A stretch of DNA of 52,500 bases from Endozoicomonas euniceicola (GCF_025562755.1 NZ_CP103300.1:2860001-2912500), one strand, 5' to 3'; shown: positions 8,471 through 18,141, counted from the first letter of the stretch. Program-made: numbers and translations. Notes: generated by a model not told the origin, from the sequence alone.

Positions 8471-11400
8471 TTAAAAGTCGTAGCGCACTTTTACGATCCA
8501 GGTGTCAGCTTTAAATCCTGACTGCCAGTTGTGGTCGTAGTTTGCGCTCAGGGTGACATTATTATCCATCCAGTACTCAGCACCGATACCAGCCTGATAG
8601 CGATTCCGCACGCCCTTAGAGCCAAAGTAGGTAAATGAATTATTGCTGGTCTCGAATTTAACGTCAGCCTCAACCGATTCAGCATTCAGGTCGTGCCAGG
8701 CCATCAGGTTGATTTCAGGAAGCAGGGTATTGTTACCCAGTTCAAAACTGGTCTTATACCTCAGACCCACTCCCAGCTCTATAGCCTCCAGGTTCTGTTT
8801 CCCAACTGAAACCTGCTCGCCATTGCTCTGGTATCGGTAACCATCGGTACTGATTCGGGCGTAATTAAAGCCGACCTGAGGCTCTACCAATGTATCGTTA
8901 TCATTCATCAGGAAACTTCTGCCTGCCAGAACGCTCAATCCTATTTGATCGGAATCATAGTCTGTTTCCCAGCCAGGTCCGGTCAGGTCGGTTTTACTTT
9001 TGCCGTAGCTGATAGTGGTATCTGCAAAGTAGGTGAGGTTTTTCCAACCAGCGTAAGCGGAGACCAGATAACTGTCTGTCTCACTGTTTGTATAACTCTT
9101 TGCAGAACTCTGGCTGCTACCTTTTTCGTTAGCCCGGCTGGTGGCGTGGGTAACGCCTGCACCGAGAGTGAGGTTATCAGTGACATCTTTATCCAGTCCC
9201 AGGGTAAAGCCTGTACTTCTGAGCGAGTAACCATTGTAACGGTTGCCCGAGGAACGGATTTCATCCTGCTGACCTTCTGAGTGAATAGCTCTTAGCCAGA
9301 GGGAGTCAGGCCTGATACCTCTACTCTCTTCTGCGTCACCGGCCGAGATACCGGACGCGCCGGTACGAAGCTCGGCAATTCGGGACAATATGGTGCTTAA
9401 GGCTTCACTCTGGGCGTTCTGGCTGGCCGCTATACCACTGTCAGGGCTGGCAATCAGCGTTTCAGCCAGTAAGGCCAGAGAGGCCGTAGTGCCATCGTAA
9501 ATAGCGTTAAACAAATCCGGGTTTGATGCCTGTAACGCCACAAGCCCCGAGGAATCAGTCCCCTGAAGACTGGATAGGGCGTTGGCGGCATTATTGTCAG
9601 CGCCACCTTCACTGGCCAGCTCACCAAGGTTATTGATGCTGGCGATCAGCCCCAGCTGTTCTTTGGTTCCACCTTCAGGAGCGGTTCTTTTGAATTTTTC
9701 ATAGCTGAAAATAATGGAGTCTTTCTGGATAGAGAGACCATTGTCGGTAATACCAGTGCCTGCGTGCACCAGATGTATTTCCTGAGAACCATTACCGGGA
9801 TTGAAGTTATTCAGGTTCCTGTTTTCAACGCTTATCCGAAGCACACTGTCAGCAATTACATCGGCGCTGTTGCTGGCATCAACCAGTGGGTTTGTGAATT
9901 CACCATTGTTCCGGTTAAGCACCAGAGCCATATCGCCGTTCTGGGAATAGTTGCCCTCCAGCTTGACCTGATTACCAGTGGTCATGGACAGCGTCCCGCT
10001 GTCTGTAACAGTCAGTCGTGTATTGTTGCCAGTACTCAGAACATGACTGTTAAGGTTGACGAGTCCAGTGATATTGACGGCTTCAACATCGTACACATAG
10101 CTGCTGAACTGACCGGCAGCCAGCTCAAACTGATCAGACTCCAGAGAGCTGCCGTAAATATCACCGTTAATACTGCCCGTGTTATTGCCACTTTGCCCGC
10201 TGAAAAGATCCAACGCTGATGTAGCCTTTCGGTAATCAATAGCAACATTACGACGGGTATCCAGAGCCCTCATGCCTTCTGAGAGGTCAGCGCTATCTTC
10301 CGGAACCACATACTGGCCACCCGTTATAACGCCATAGTTGGTAATTTTTCCGACATTACCGTTACCCACAGTTATAACCGCTCCGGCAGAAGCCACCATT
10401 GAGCCGGAATTTATCACGCCAGCTATGGATGACTCATCACCGTCGTATACATTGCCACTGGTATCAAGACCGATGCTCAGAGTCTCGTTCACTGAGCTGA
10501 GGCTGCCACTGTTGATCAATGAACCTGTCACTACCCCGGCATCAATATCAATGGCGTTTTCACTGGCGTTGATGGTTCCATGGTTCTCAAGGGTTCCGCC
10601 CAGAGTCGATGACAGCAAACGAATGGCATCATCGCCGGAGTTAATAGTGCCATCGGCGGAATTAACGACACTGCCATTGTGTTTCGAGGATGCGGCAAGG
10701 GTGCTATCGACCAGTCGTATACCGTCATCGCCTGAGGTGATGGAGCCACTGTTTGATAAGTCGCCGGTAAAATTCGAATTGAAAAGTTCAAAGGCGTACA
10801 GCGAACCATTAACGGTATTGTTGTTTGAAATAACCGCTGCACCGCTGGACTCTTTGACAGAGAAGGTAGTGGCTCCGCTCAGGGTTCCTGTGTTGGTGAA
10901 GGTTATACCGCCAGTAGCCGCTGTAATATCAATGGTGTGGTTGCCGTCTCCCTCGCCACTCGAACTCATGGTTCCTTCATTGAGTATCACCAGATTACCG
11001 CTGATATTGCCAATATCCAGAGCGTTGTTACTCTCTCCATCGCCATTGGCGTTAATGGTTCCAGAGTTCACAATTTCCAGATTGCCACCAATGCCGCCGA
11101 TGTCCAGAGCGTCATTACCATCGCCGTTTGTGTTCGCATTGATCTGGCTGGAGTTAACGATGGCTACATTTCCGCTAATGTCATAAAGATCCAGAGCATC
11201 GTTTCCGCCGTTACCCTCTGTGCTGACGGACTCAATCGTGCCGCTATTAGATACCTGTAAATCACCGTCCACATTGCCAATATCCAGACTATCGACTCCA
11301 CCACTTGTACCTCGGGCAGTCATCGTGCCGGAGTTGGTAATGGTGACGTTCCCTTCGATGTTTCCAAAATCCAGAGTATCAGAGCTGCCCGAATCATTTT

Positions 11401-14032
11401 CGGCTTTCAGGCTGTCGGTATTGACCAGGCTTATATTGCCAATGGTGTCGTATATCTCAATGGTGTCTGAGGTTGCGGAAATGGTTCCGGAATTGCCAAG
11501 GGTAATATTGCCAGTGACATCCTGAAGGTCCAGACCGTCATCTCCCGCAGTAATGACACCGGCATTATTAATCGATGTGTCGCCACTGGCGATCTCTACT
11601 TCAATACCATCATCAACGGAAGTGATTGTACCGGTTTCTGTGTTACGAATTTCGCCTCCGGTGCCTTTGTAGACTTTAATCCCGTTCCCGTAAGAAGACT
11701 CCTCACTGGTTGTTCCGGCAGTAATAGCTCCGCTGTTAACGATCAGGCTGACAGAAGAATTATCAATCAGGACGCCGTCATCACCCGCATCAATGTTGCC
11801 GCTATTCACAAAGCCTGAACCCACCTCTGTCTGGTTCAGGGTGATTCCCTGCTGGCCTGACTGAATATTACCCGAGTTGTCAAAAACACCCCCGATGACA
11901 GCGTTGTCTATGTATATACCTTCATCGTTGGCGTTGATGTTACCGGAGTTAAAAAGACTTTCCCTGATGACCAGCTGACGTTCCACTTCCAGGCTACCAT
12001 CGTCTTCGTAAAGGTTACTGATAAGGCTGATACCGCGCTGCTTTACAGGAAGGTCACCTTCTTCCTGGATCACCACTGCGTTCGCCGTCAGGTTTCCCTG
12101 ATTGATGAAACTTCCATTGATGTCACTGGCTTTTATAATGATCGCGCTTGAACTGCCCGCTGTGATATCACTGCTGTTCTGGAAGTTGCCGCCAATGGTG
12201 GTTTCTTCAATATCAATACCACTACTGCCGGAGTTTATGTTGCCGGAGTTTTCAAAATTGCCACCGATTTCTATGGGTAATACCGTACCTTCGGGGAATT
12301 CTGATTCAATATCGTCATCACTACTGTTTTTTCTCAGACGTATACCTTCTTCGCCAGAAGTAATGGCTGCGGCATTGATAAAGTCACCACCAATCGTAAT
12401 GCTTTCAAGATCAAAACCTTTTTTCGTGACGTTTATCTCACCAGAGTTGATCAGGCTGCCACCGACTTTGACATGATCCATATCAAAACCATCACCACCG
12501 TCTGAAGCGTCATTGACCTCATCTTCCTCAACGGTAACGCTGGTGAGGGAAGCTCTGTTATTCAGGTCACCACCAATCGAGGCATAAACAAAACCTTCCT
12601 CTTCATCTCCATCGAAGAAACCACCATCAATTTCGATGGCGTTGTCGCCAGCTTCTATGGAGCCAGACAGTAGAACGCTCCCTTTTACGGTGCTGTCGTT
12701 TATATCGATGCCGTCGTGGCGGATAGCTTTGATGGTTCCGCTGCTGACCAGGTCTTGTTCTACAACACCTCCACCCCTGAGGAACATACCGTCAGATCGG
12801 GCGGTGATGTCTCCCTCGTTGATAAAGCTACCCTTTACTGTACCGCCATCAATGAGCATCCCTTCATTCTGGGCGTTAATAGTTCCGTCATTTTTGACAT
12901 CACCCTCAACAAGAGCGTCATTGAGGTGAATGCCATCCGACTGCACGTAGGAGAGAAAAGAAGTCTCTATTTCGCCACTGTTAATAACGGAACCTTGTAC
13001 TCTTGCTGTATCGATGTATATGCCGTGATTTTTGGAGCTGATCAGGGCATTCTCTGCGTTAACAACAGAGCCAAGTACAAGTGTACTGTCTTCAGTATTA
13101 TTTCCCTCAACATAGATACCGCTATTATCTGCTGAAATGTTGCCTTCATTCTGAATACTGCTGACGGTGGAATGTTCGTTTACCGTGATACCGTTAACCG
13201 GAAATGTATCTACGAAAAACGGATGGTCAGTCTCGGCTATTCCGGCATGAACAGAAATATCTGACCGGTTAATCACATTGCCGGCGGTACTGCCATTGGA
13301 GACCGTAATTCCCGAAAGAGACTGAGGAAACACCAGGTATTCTTCATTAGCTTCATCTTCCAGATTGGGCAGATAAACGCCTTCTATGGGGTAGGGTTCA
13401 GGTGGTGGCTGGTCAACTTCCTGCTCTGGTATATAGATGTCTATAACACCAGAATTGATAATATCCCCCTGAATGGTTGTCTGATGATCAACACGAATAG
13501 CCCCCAGGTTAGCGCCCTGGAACTCTGTACCTTCTTCAAGAGCCGCTTCGGGGATATAGTCAGCGTACTCACTGATATGATTTGACTTAAAGGAAATTTC
13601 ACCCTGGTTCTCAATGCCGCCTTCAATGGTCACCTGGTCAACGATTTCAATACTACTGTTGATAACACCATTGACACCATTGGTCAGACCGCCTGTGACC
13701 ACAGCCCCTTTGACAATTCCTGTTCCGGAGTTGTTGGCAGCTTCGTGATGGATTGAACCATCAACCGTACCCCCGTCGACGATTAGCCGGGACAGGCCAT
13801 TACGATTAACAACATTGCCTTCGACAGTGCCTTCAATAGTCACCGTATCTACGGCTTCGTCTGGCTCTATACCACCAGTACAGGTTGTACCAGCTGGCAC
13901 TTCAATGTTATTTGATGCGTCCGGATTTGGGCAGCTGGCCGCTAATGAAACAGACGATACACTGTATAATGAAGCAAGAATGGCTGAACTGAGAATGGAT
14001 CGACGAAAGATGTCCCTGTGTTTGCTTTCCAT
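8471..14032 (-). CDS. Very large autotransporter with repetitive beta-helix passenger
   Basis: 1853 aa. Extended signal peptide at the N-terminus (SILSSAILASLYSVSSVSLAA, cleavage near residue 32). The passenger from ~35 to ~1570 is built of degenerate ~20-25-residue repeats in which NSG, N(S/E)G.I and (D/G)DGI..(D/N) motifs recur, the pattern of a right-handed parallel beta-helix. It is Asp/Gly/Asn/Ser-rich and almost Cys-free (one CPNP...TCTGG pair at the start). An Ala-rich linker follows. The last ~275 residues (from SLWLRAIHSEG) are a type V autotransporter beta-barrel with alternating aromatic strands, ending in VRYDF with the terminal Phe required for BAM recognition. Predicted function is surface adhesion or aggregation; no protease or lipase catalytic motif was seen. 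Monocistronic; promoter expected in 14033-14225. Confidence 0.93.
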   Translation of the reverse strand: MESKHRDIFRRSILSSAILASLYSVSSVSLAASCPNPDASNNIEVPAGTTCTGGIEPDEAVDTVTIEGTVEGNVVNRNGLSRLIVDGGTVDGSIHHEAANNSGTGIVKGAVVTGGLTNGVNGVINSSIEIVDQVTIEGGIENQGEISFKSNHISEYADYIPEAALEEGTEFQGANLGAIRVDHQTTIQGDIINSGVIDIYIPEQEVDQPPPEPYPIEGVYLPNLEDEANEEYLVFPQSLSGITVSNGSTAGNVINRSDISVHAGIAETDHPFFVDTFPVNGITVNEHSTVSSIQNEGNISADNSGIYVEGNNTEDSTLVLGSVVNAENALISSKNHGIYIDTARVQGSVINSGEIETSFLSYVQSDGIHLNDALVEGDVKNDGTINAQNEGMLIDGGTVKGSFINEGDITARSDGMFLRGGGVVEQDLVSSGTIKAIRHDGIDINDSTVKGSVLLSGSIEAGDNAIEIDGGFFDGDEEEGFVYASIGGDLNNRASLTSVTVEEDEVNDASDGGDGFDMDHVKVGGSLINSGEINVTKKGFDLESITIGGDFINAAAITSGEEGIRLRKNSSDDDIESEFPEGTVLPIEIGGNFENSGNINSGSSGIDIEETTIGGNFQNSSDITAGSSSAIIIKASDINGSFINQGNLTANAVVIQEEGDLPVKQRGISLISNLYEDDGSLEVERQLVIRESLFNSGNINANDEGIYIDNAVIGGVFDNSGNIQSGQQGITLNQTEVGSGFVNSGNIDAGDDGVLIDNSSVSLIVNSGAITAGTTSEESSYGNGIKVYKGTGGEIRNTETGTITSVDDGIEVEIASGDTSINNAGVITAGDDGLDLQDVTGNITLGNSGTISATSDTIEIYDTIGNISLVNTDSLKAENDSGSSDTLDFGNIEGNVTITNSGTMTARGTSGGVDSLDIGNVDGDLQVSNSGTIESVSTEGNGGNDALDLYDISGNVAIVNSSQINANTNGDGNDALDIGGIGGNLEIVNSGTINANGDGESNNALDIGNISGNLVILNEGTMSSSGEGDGNHTIDITAATGGITFTNTGTLSGATTFSVKESSGAAVISNNNTVNGSLYAFELFNSNFTGDLSNSGSITSGDDGIRLVDSTLAASSKHNGSVVNSADGTINSGDDAIRLLSSTLGGTLENHGTINASENAIDIDAGVVTGSLINSGSLSSVNETLSIGLDTSGNVYDGDESSIAGVINSGSMVASAGAVITVGNGNVGKITNYGVITGGQYVVPEDSADLSEGMRALDTRRNVAIDYRKATSALDLFSGQSGNNTGSINGDIYGSSLESDQFELAAGQFSSYVYDVEAVNITGLVNLNSHVLSTGNNTRLTVTDSGTLSMTTGNQVKLEGNYSQNGDMALVLNRNNGEFTNPLVDASNSADVIADSVLRISVENRNLNNFNPGNGSQEIHLVHAGTGITDNGLSIQKDSIIFSYEKFKRTAPEGGTKEQLGLIASINNLGELASEGGADNNAANALSSLQGTDSSGLVALQASNPDLFNAIYDGTTASLALLAETLIASPDSGIAASQNAQSEALSTILSRIAELRTGASGISAGDAEESRGIRPDSLWLRAIHSEGQQDEIRSSGNRYNGYSLRSTGFTLGLDKDVTDNLTLGAGVTHATSRANEKGSSQSSAKSYTNSETDSYLVSAYAGWKNLTYFADTTISYGKSKTDLTGPGWETDYDSDQIGLSVLAGRSFLMNDNDTLVEPQVGFNYARISTDGYRYQSNGEQVSVGKQNLEAIELGVGLRYKTSFELGNNTLLPEINLMAWHDLNAESVEADVKFETSNNSFTYFGSKGVRNRYQAGIGAEYWMDNNVTLSANYDHNWQSGFKADTWIVKVRYDF

Positions 14033-14225
14033 AGCACTTCTCTTTTTTTTGTTGCAGCAATCCTTCTCTGATACATCCTGTTAAAAGAAGGTACTTGTTT
14101 TTTAACTGACTATACCGTCATCAATAGCTTAACCACAACACTGCGATAAAAGCAGTCAAAAAAAGAAGGTCTCTCTTAAAAACGACAAATGTCATTTAAT
14201 AAGTCGGACCTGTCTTTGTTACGGT

Positions 14226-14771
14226 TTAACAGCTGCTTATCTGGGGTTCTTTATCGAGCAACTGTCGTTTAATGTTCACTCCCCAGCGATAACCTGAAAG
14301 ACTACCATCTCTGCGAACAACCCGATGGCAGGGAATGGCAATCGCAAGGCGGTTGGCGCCACAGGCTCCGGCCACGGCCCTGACCGATTTGGGAGCGCCT
14401 ATTTTTTCGGCAATATCGGTATAACTGACTGTTGTTCCGGCCGGGATGTCCTGCAGAGCTGCCCAGACACGTTTCTGAAAATCGGTTCCCTGTATATCCA
14501 GTGGCAGTTGCAGGTCTCTGTCAGGGTTTTCCAGAACTCCTACCACTTTGGCAACCAGTTGCTCGCGCTGGTCATCATCTCTTATCAGGTTGGCATTGGG
14601 AAAACGATCCTGAAGATCCTGAGTCAGTTTATCCGATTCGTTTCCCAGAGATATTGCACAAATGCCTTTTATATTCCGGGCAACGAGAATTGCTCCCAGA
14701 TAGCACTCACCGACAGCAAAATAGATATCGGTGGTCAATGGTAATGTTTGCCCGGTCGCTTTGCTATTCAT
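14226..14771 (-). CDS. Methylated-DNA--protein-cysteine methyltransferase, Ada C-domain type
   Basis: 181 aa. It transfers alkyl groups from O6-alkylguanine to its own cysteine. The active-site motif PCHRVVRRDGSLSGYRWG lies near residues 148-165, preceded by the helix-turn-helix segment GTTVSYTDIAEKIGAPKSVRAVAGACGANRLA. The N-terminal part (YFAVGECYLGAILVA...GICAISLG) matches the middle region of E. coli Ada rather than classical Ogt. The protein therefore resembles the Ada C-terminal half without the metal-binding Cys4 and AraC-type domains. It may be a stand-alone repair enzyme. No AlkB/AlkA neighbour is visible. Confidence 0.9.
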   Translation of the reverse strand: MNSKATGQTLPLTTDIYFAVGECYLGAILVARNIKGICAISLGNESDKLTQDLQDRFPNANLIRDDDQREQLVAKVVGVLENPDRDLQLPLDIQGTDFQKRVWAALQDIPAGTTVSYTDIAEKIGAPKSVRAVAGACGANRLAIAIPCHRVVRRDGSLSGYRWGVNIKRQLLDKEPQISSC

Positions 14772-14866
14772 GATGGGGGACTCCGCTGAAAAAAGCAGTA
14801 CCAGTTTAAAATCACCCAGATATTAACGTATTCTTCATTACACGGTATGAATCATACAGCTGCAGG

Positions 14867-15490
14867 CTAAATAAGAACCCACTTTCCTAAATCTCCTTCG
14901 TGTGTGCCAGGAAGTGGATTAAGCTCAGGGCTAAAGACAGGAACTAAATCCTCATGAACTCCAAATGCAACACGATTAAATAAACAATGAACTCTTTGAT
15001 AAGGCTTACCATTTCTGTGTAGTTCTTCAAGAAAGCTTGACAGCTTAAATATAGTAGCATGCCCAAAAATGTATGCAATGTCGTACAGTTGGGGTGAGTT
15101 TTTTTTAGTTTTTTTCTGATCAGCACGATTTTCCATGACAGCCTCCTTGCCTTCAAGATAGCTCAAGTCATAATTAAATAGCATGTATTCATGAGTTGCT
15201 TGACCCCCTGAAATAAATTCAAAAGGGCTGTATAGACCTGACATGACGTCTTTAATTCTGACTTCTATGGTGCTATTAAGGGGACAATAAAAAAATAGCG
15301 TCGTCCAATTTGGCACTGTAAGAATTGTAGAGGTTTCCTTTGTGAAGTTGTGGGTCTCTGAGAAGTAGCGTGCATAAGCAACAACAATTAAGTTTGGAGC
15401 ACGCACATCATAGGTATGCAATAAAATATCTTTAGCGGGGCATTTAGATTCAGACAGGGAGCAATATTTCACTTTATTTCTTAATGGCAT
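14867..15490 (-). CDS. Hypothetical protein, possibly of the Stv putative-adhesin type
   Basis: 207 aa, no signal peptide. Start ATG with gagg at good spacing. The pattern is: a hydrophobic strand (PNLIVVAYARYF), a WTTLFFYCPLNSTIE segment, an NYDLSYLEGKE segment, YDIAYIFGHA, and then LSSFLEELHRNGKPYQRVHCLFNR. This order resembles what I remember of the 'putative adhesin Stv' domain of gammaproteobacteria, but I cannot verify this and some expected His/Gly residues are absent. A Lys/Asn-rich stretch around residues 120-132 is unusual. Composition is more A/T-rich than the neighbours. Stand-alone gene. Confidence 0.5.
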   Translation of the reverse strand: MPLRNKVKYCSLSESKCPAKDILLHTYDVRAPNLIVVAYARYFSETHNFTKETSTILTVPNWTTLFFYCPLNSTIEVRIKDVMSGLYSPFEFISGGQATHEYMLFNYDLSYLEGKEAVMENRADQKKTKKNSPQLYDIAYIFGHATIFKLSSFLEELHRNGKPYQRVHCLFNRVAFGVHEDLVPVFSPELNPLPGTHEGDLGKWVLI

Positions 15491-15693
15491 AAAAATACCT
15501 CAAACACCTATGTAGCCGGTTGTATATTTAGCTGATTGATCAGAGTAACCGGGCAGCCCAGCTAATCCCGCAGAACATACGCCTCAAGTCGTATTAAACA
15601 TGGCCAATCGTACGACTAACATGTGAGGACATAAAAAACTCTCTCGTTTTTCGTGCTGTTTTTTCAGTCTGTTTACCCTGAAGTCCCAGGCTA

Positions 15694-15891
15694 CAATGAT
15701 TGCAATGATGTGTCAGGCCGAATCTTTCTCGCAGTCGTACCGTGAGCCAGTGCCTGAAACACCTCCTCCCAGCTCTCAATCAGCCGAACAATCGGATTAT
15801 CAGTATAGAGTCCATCAAACACCACAACCAGCTTTAACTGCGGGTGTTCCCGTCTGGCATCGGACAAAAATCCCTTGATGGCATTTTGCAT
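15694..15891 (-). pseudogene. Degenerate transposase fragment
   Basis: Reading from about 15891 down, the translation AIKGFLSDARREHPQLKLVVVFDGLY...PIVRLIE resembles the stretch around a catalytic Asp of DDE transposases I know from proteobacterial IS elements (FL..LRREHP.LK..V.ED.L...P.I.LL). Similarity fades after about 35 residues and no complete gene surrounds it. The same open frame extends through the tRNA-Phe gene, which is not coding. Read as the worn remnant of an insertion sequence lying 3' of the tRNA pair. Confidence 0.4.
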
Positions 15892-15961
15892 AAAAACGCA
15901 AGTGATGTGGGCTTTCAAAGATATGTTTAATGGCATCGCTGCAACCGATAGCAACAACGAA

Positions 15962-15992
15962 AAAAGCCCTGAAGCGTTAACTTCAGGGCTTT
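15962..15992 (-). terminator. Intrinsic terminator downstream of the tRNA-Phe pair
   Basis: AAAGCCCTGAAG pairs with CTTCAGGGCTTT across a 6-nt loop with A and T runs on either side, so it can act in both directions. It lies 6 bp beyond the CCA end of the distal tRNA-Phe on the minus strand. Confidence 0.85.
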
Positions 15993-15998
15993 TGAATA

Positions 15999-16074
<76 letters not shown>

Positions 16075-16121
16075 TAAATTTTTCACCAGAACGGTGGCAC
16101 GGCCATTTCCTTAATAAGGAA

Positions 16122-16197
<76 letters not shown>

Positions 16198-16326
16198 GTT
16201 TTACAGCTTTCTAAACTTTCTAAGCAAGAGAGTGTGCGAGGCGTATTAAACGGATTTCCCTCGCTTTAGTCAAGTAAGGAGTAGGGATTTTCTTCTTTCT
16301 TTTTAGTGCGTTAGTACAAATACTAA

Positions 16327-16368
16327 GTTTAAGAGGATGGCGTTCTTTGCCTAGCCGTCCTCTCAAAC
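16327..16368 (-). terminator. Hairpin terminator after the small hypothetical gene pair
   Basis: GTTTAAGAGGATGGC pairs with GCCGTCCTCTCAAAC (one G-T/mismatch) across a 12-nt loop, about 25 bp past the stop of the 72-aa gene. There is only a weak T run; it may be a terminator or an RNA 3' stabiliser. Confidence 0.5.
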
Positions 16369-16392
16369 GCAAATTGCACAGACCATACGTCT

Positions 16393-16611
16393 TTACTGAA
16401 ACACCACATAGTCCGCAAGGGTTTCCAGATCATCGAGTTTCAGCAACTCTTCGATAGGTGACTGTTGAAGGGTTTCTTTCAACGCTTCGTAGGCTTGGGT
16501 ATCGACGACAATGTCACCATTTTCATCCTGAAAGAAAATGGATTGATCCTTAACGCAGGCCAACAACTTTTTCTTCTGGTTGTTGGAAATAGGGATGTCT
16601 TTAATGCTCAT
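16393..16611 (-). CDS. Small hypothetical acidic protein
   Basis: 72 aa, no signal peptide or membrane segment. Mostly helical and acidic, with a C-terminal segment SPIEELLKLDDLETLADYVVFQ. Its ATG immediately follows the TGA of the 62-aa frame upstream (TGA-ATG), implying translational coupling. No family recognised; size and charge would fit a small adaptor or antitoxin-like protein, but no toxin partner can be named. Confidence 0.5.
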   Translation of the reverse strand: MSIKDIPISNNQKKKLLACVKDQSIFFQDENGDIVVDTQAYEALKETLQQSPIEELLKLDDLETLADYVVFQ

Positions 16612-16800
16612 TCAATATTCGACCGGTGAGAACTCCAAAGAGCCATTATATGGGTAGGGAGAAGCAGTAGCTACCAGACAAGACTGGTAGCTCTCTGAGC
16701 TTTCGAAGGATATATCACCAATATTATTGAAGCCGAAAGTCAGTGCTGCTAACAGTGTCGTTAGTATTTTGCTCAGGGATCTGTGGGAGGATACTGGCAA
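16612..16800 (-). CDS. Small hypothetical protein with signal-like N-terminus
   Basis: 62 aa. LSKILTTLLAALTFGFNN at residues 9-26 looks like a signal or membrane segment, followed by a short Ser/Tyr-rich tail. It abuts the next gene (stop TGA directly followed by ATG), which argues that it is translated. The 5' end overlaps the GTG-start version of the divergent plus-strand gene but not its ATG-start version at 16813. Could still be spurious. Confidence 0.35.
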   Translation of the reverse strand: MPVSSHRSLSKILTTLLAALTFGFNNIGDISFESSESYQSCLVATASPYPYNGSLEFSPVEY

Positions 16801-16812
16801 ATTACCTCAGGG

Positions 16813-17787
16813 ATGGGCAGTGCAGTGCAGATTAGTGCAATGCAGATTATCAGCAGATTTATAACATGGGAAAAAGACGTCCTGGACGCTATCGGTCTAC
16901 CGCCGCCGACTGGGCGCTATTTAGGTCACACTGTTACTCCCTGTTATCCAGAGTTGCGTGTTACTGATGCAGAAAAAAAAGCTTTGGCATCGAACAGAGC
17001 CGCTGCGACAACAGGTCGCCTGTCCTCGCAGAGAGTGAGCCTTTTTGAGGCAATTCCTCAGGAGATAATCTCTCGCGCAAATATAGCTTCGGGGCAGTGT
17101 TGTTATACCGCTAAAAAGCTGTTTGAGGGGCTAACTGGCGTTAAAGCGAATTTGCCTGCTATTAGAAAATATTCCAGTAATACTCTTTTGGGTGCATTTG
17201 ACTCAAGTGTGACGGGATGTGGCACGGCGTTTCTTTGTCAGCTGGCGTATTACTACAAGGATGAATTCAATGTGATCCACAGTTTTTTTGTCCTGAAAGA
17301 TAAGGAGAATCAGTTTAAATTGTATCAGGCAATTATTTTTGCTTACTGTCTGGAGGACTGGCTGTCAGGAGATTTGAAACGATTAAATGAGTACCAGGCA
17401 GACTCTGTCAGATTGATTGATGCGGCTAAGAGTAAAATAACTGAAGTCAGCGATGATGAAATGAATGAGCTTGTCTCCGACCTTGAAAGACAAAAGGGCA
17501 TACCTGATAGTTTTCACCAAAACATCATTCAGAATAAAACTAACCAGGTAATGAGCAGGTCGGAATTTTATAATAAAGTGACATTAGCAATGGCCAACTA
17601 TCTGAACGAAGCCAGTAAAAAGCAGATAGTGGCCGCCAGCAAGCATTATGCAGAACTAACAGGTACACCTTTAAGGCAATCAGTAAAAAACGAACTGGCC
17701 AGCCCGGAGGTAAAGGAGGTTTGCGTGTTAATCCAGTCCGCCCCTGTCATCGTTGATCCTGTCAGGAGAGCAGCGCCCGGGGACTGA
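16813..17787 (+). CDS. Hypothetical protein, possible papain-like Cys-His-Asp fold
   Basis: About 324 aa from ATG 16813. An upstream GTG at 16783 extends the frame to 334 aa but overlaps the divergent small gene; neither start has a clear ribosome-binding site. No signal peptide. Not recognised at family level. In the 334-aa numbering the central region has SGQCCYTAKKLFEGLTG (Cys106/107), HSFFVLKD...FKLYQAI (His166, Gln182) and CLEDWLSGD (Asp192). That order and spacing is compatible with a papain-like cysteine-protease or transglutaminase-type core. This is inference only. The C-terminal third is helical and charged. No operon partner. Confidence 0.55.
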   Translation: MGSAVQISAMQIISRFITWEKDVLDAIGLPPPTGRYLGHTVTPCYPELRVTDAEKKALASNRAAATTGRLSSQRVSLFEAIPQEIISRANIASGQCCYTAKKLFEGLTGVKANLPAIRKYSSNTLLGAFDSSVTGCGTAFLCQLAYYYKDEFNVIHSFFVLKDKENQFKLYQAIIFAYCLEDWLSGDLKRLNEYQADSVRLIDAAKSKITEVSDDEMNELVSDLERQKGIPDSFHQNIIQNKTNQVMSRSEFYNKVTLAMANYLNEASKKQIVAASKHYAELTGTPLRQSVKNELASPEVKEVCVLIQSAPVIVDPVRRAAPGD

Positions 17788-17808
17788 GTTTTTTCACTCC
17801 TGGCGTTA

Positions 17809-18081
17809 TTATTTCCCCTCAGGAACAAACCCCTCCGCAGCATCAATCTCCTCATCAGCAAAGTATTTGTCCATTTGCTCGGTCAGGTATTGGCGGGTTT
17901 CCGGATCCAGCAGGTTCAGGCGTTTTTCATTGATCAGGCGGGTCTGATGGATTTGCCACTCTGTCCATGCCTGCTTGGAAACATTCTCGTAAACCCATTG
18001 CCCTTTGGGGCCTGGCAGTGGCGGAACAGCAAGACCTTCAGCTTCTTTTTTCAGCTTTACGCATTGAACAGTACGACCCAT
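17809..18081 (-). CDS. yggX: YggX: probable Fe(2+)-trafficking protein
   Basis: 90 aa, full length for the family. Conserved features: the N-terminal RTVQCVKL with the conserved Cys7, the EAEGL segment, WxEWQ(I)HQT(R)LINEKRLNLL and the C-terminal EGFVPE. YggX protects Fe-S clusters from oxidative damage and is thought to handle labile iron. In gammaproteobacteria it normally follows mutY, whose product carries a 4Fe-4S cluster. Here selO and a serpin-like gene lie between mutY and yggX on the same strand. Start ATG with agga upstream. Confidence 0.95.
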   Translation of the reverse strand: MGRTVQCVKLKKEAEGLAVPPLPGPKGQWVYENVSKQAWTEWQIHQTRLINEKRLNLLDPETRQYLTEQMDKYFADEEIDAAEGFVPEGK

Positions 18082-18141
18082 GTTGTTTCCTGAATAGGTT
18101 GGTTAACGGTGGGCTCATCTTAACGCTAATCGGTGGATAAG

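Noticed and set aside
10338..11186. Long plus-strand open frame opposite the autotransporter gene (282 codons), and similar ones nearby
   Set aside because: Antisense shadows of the repetitive, strongly codon-biased autotransporter; no start signals and repetitive Pro/Leu/Ser translation.
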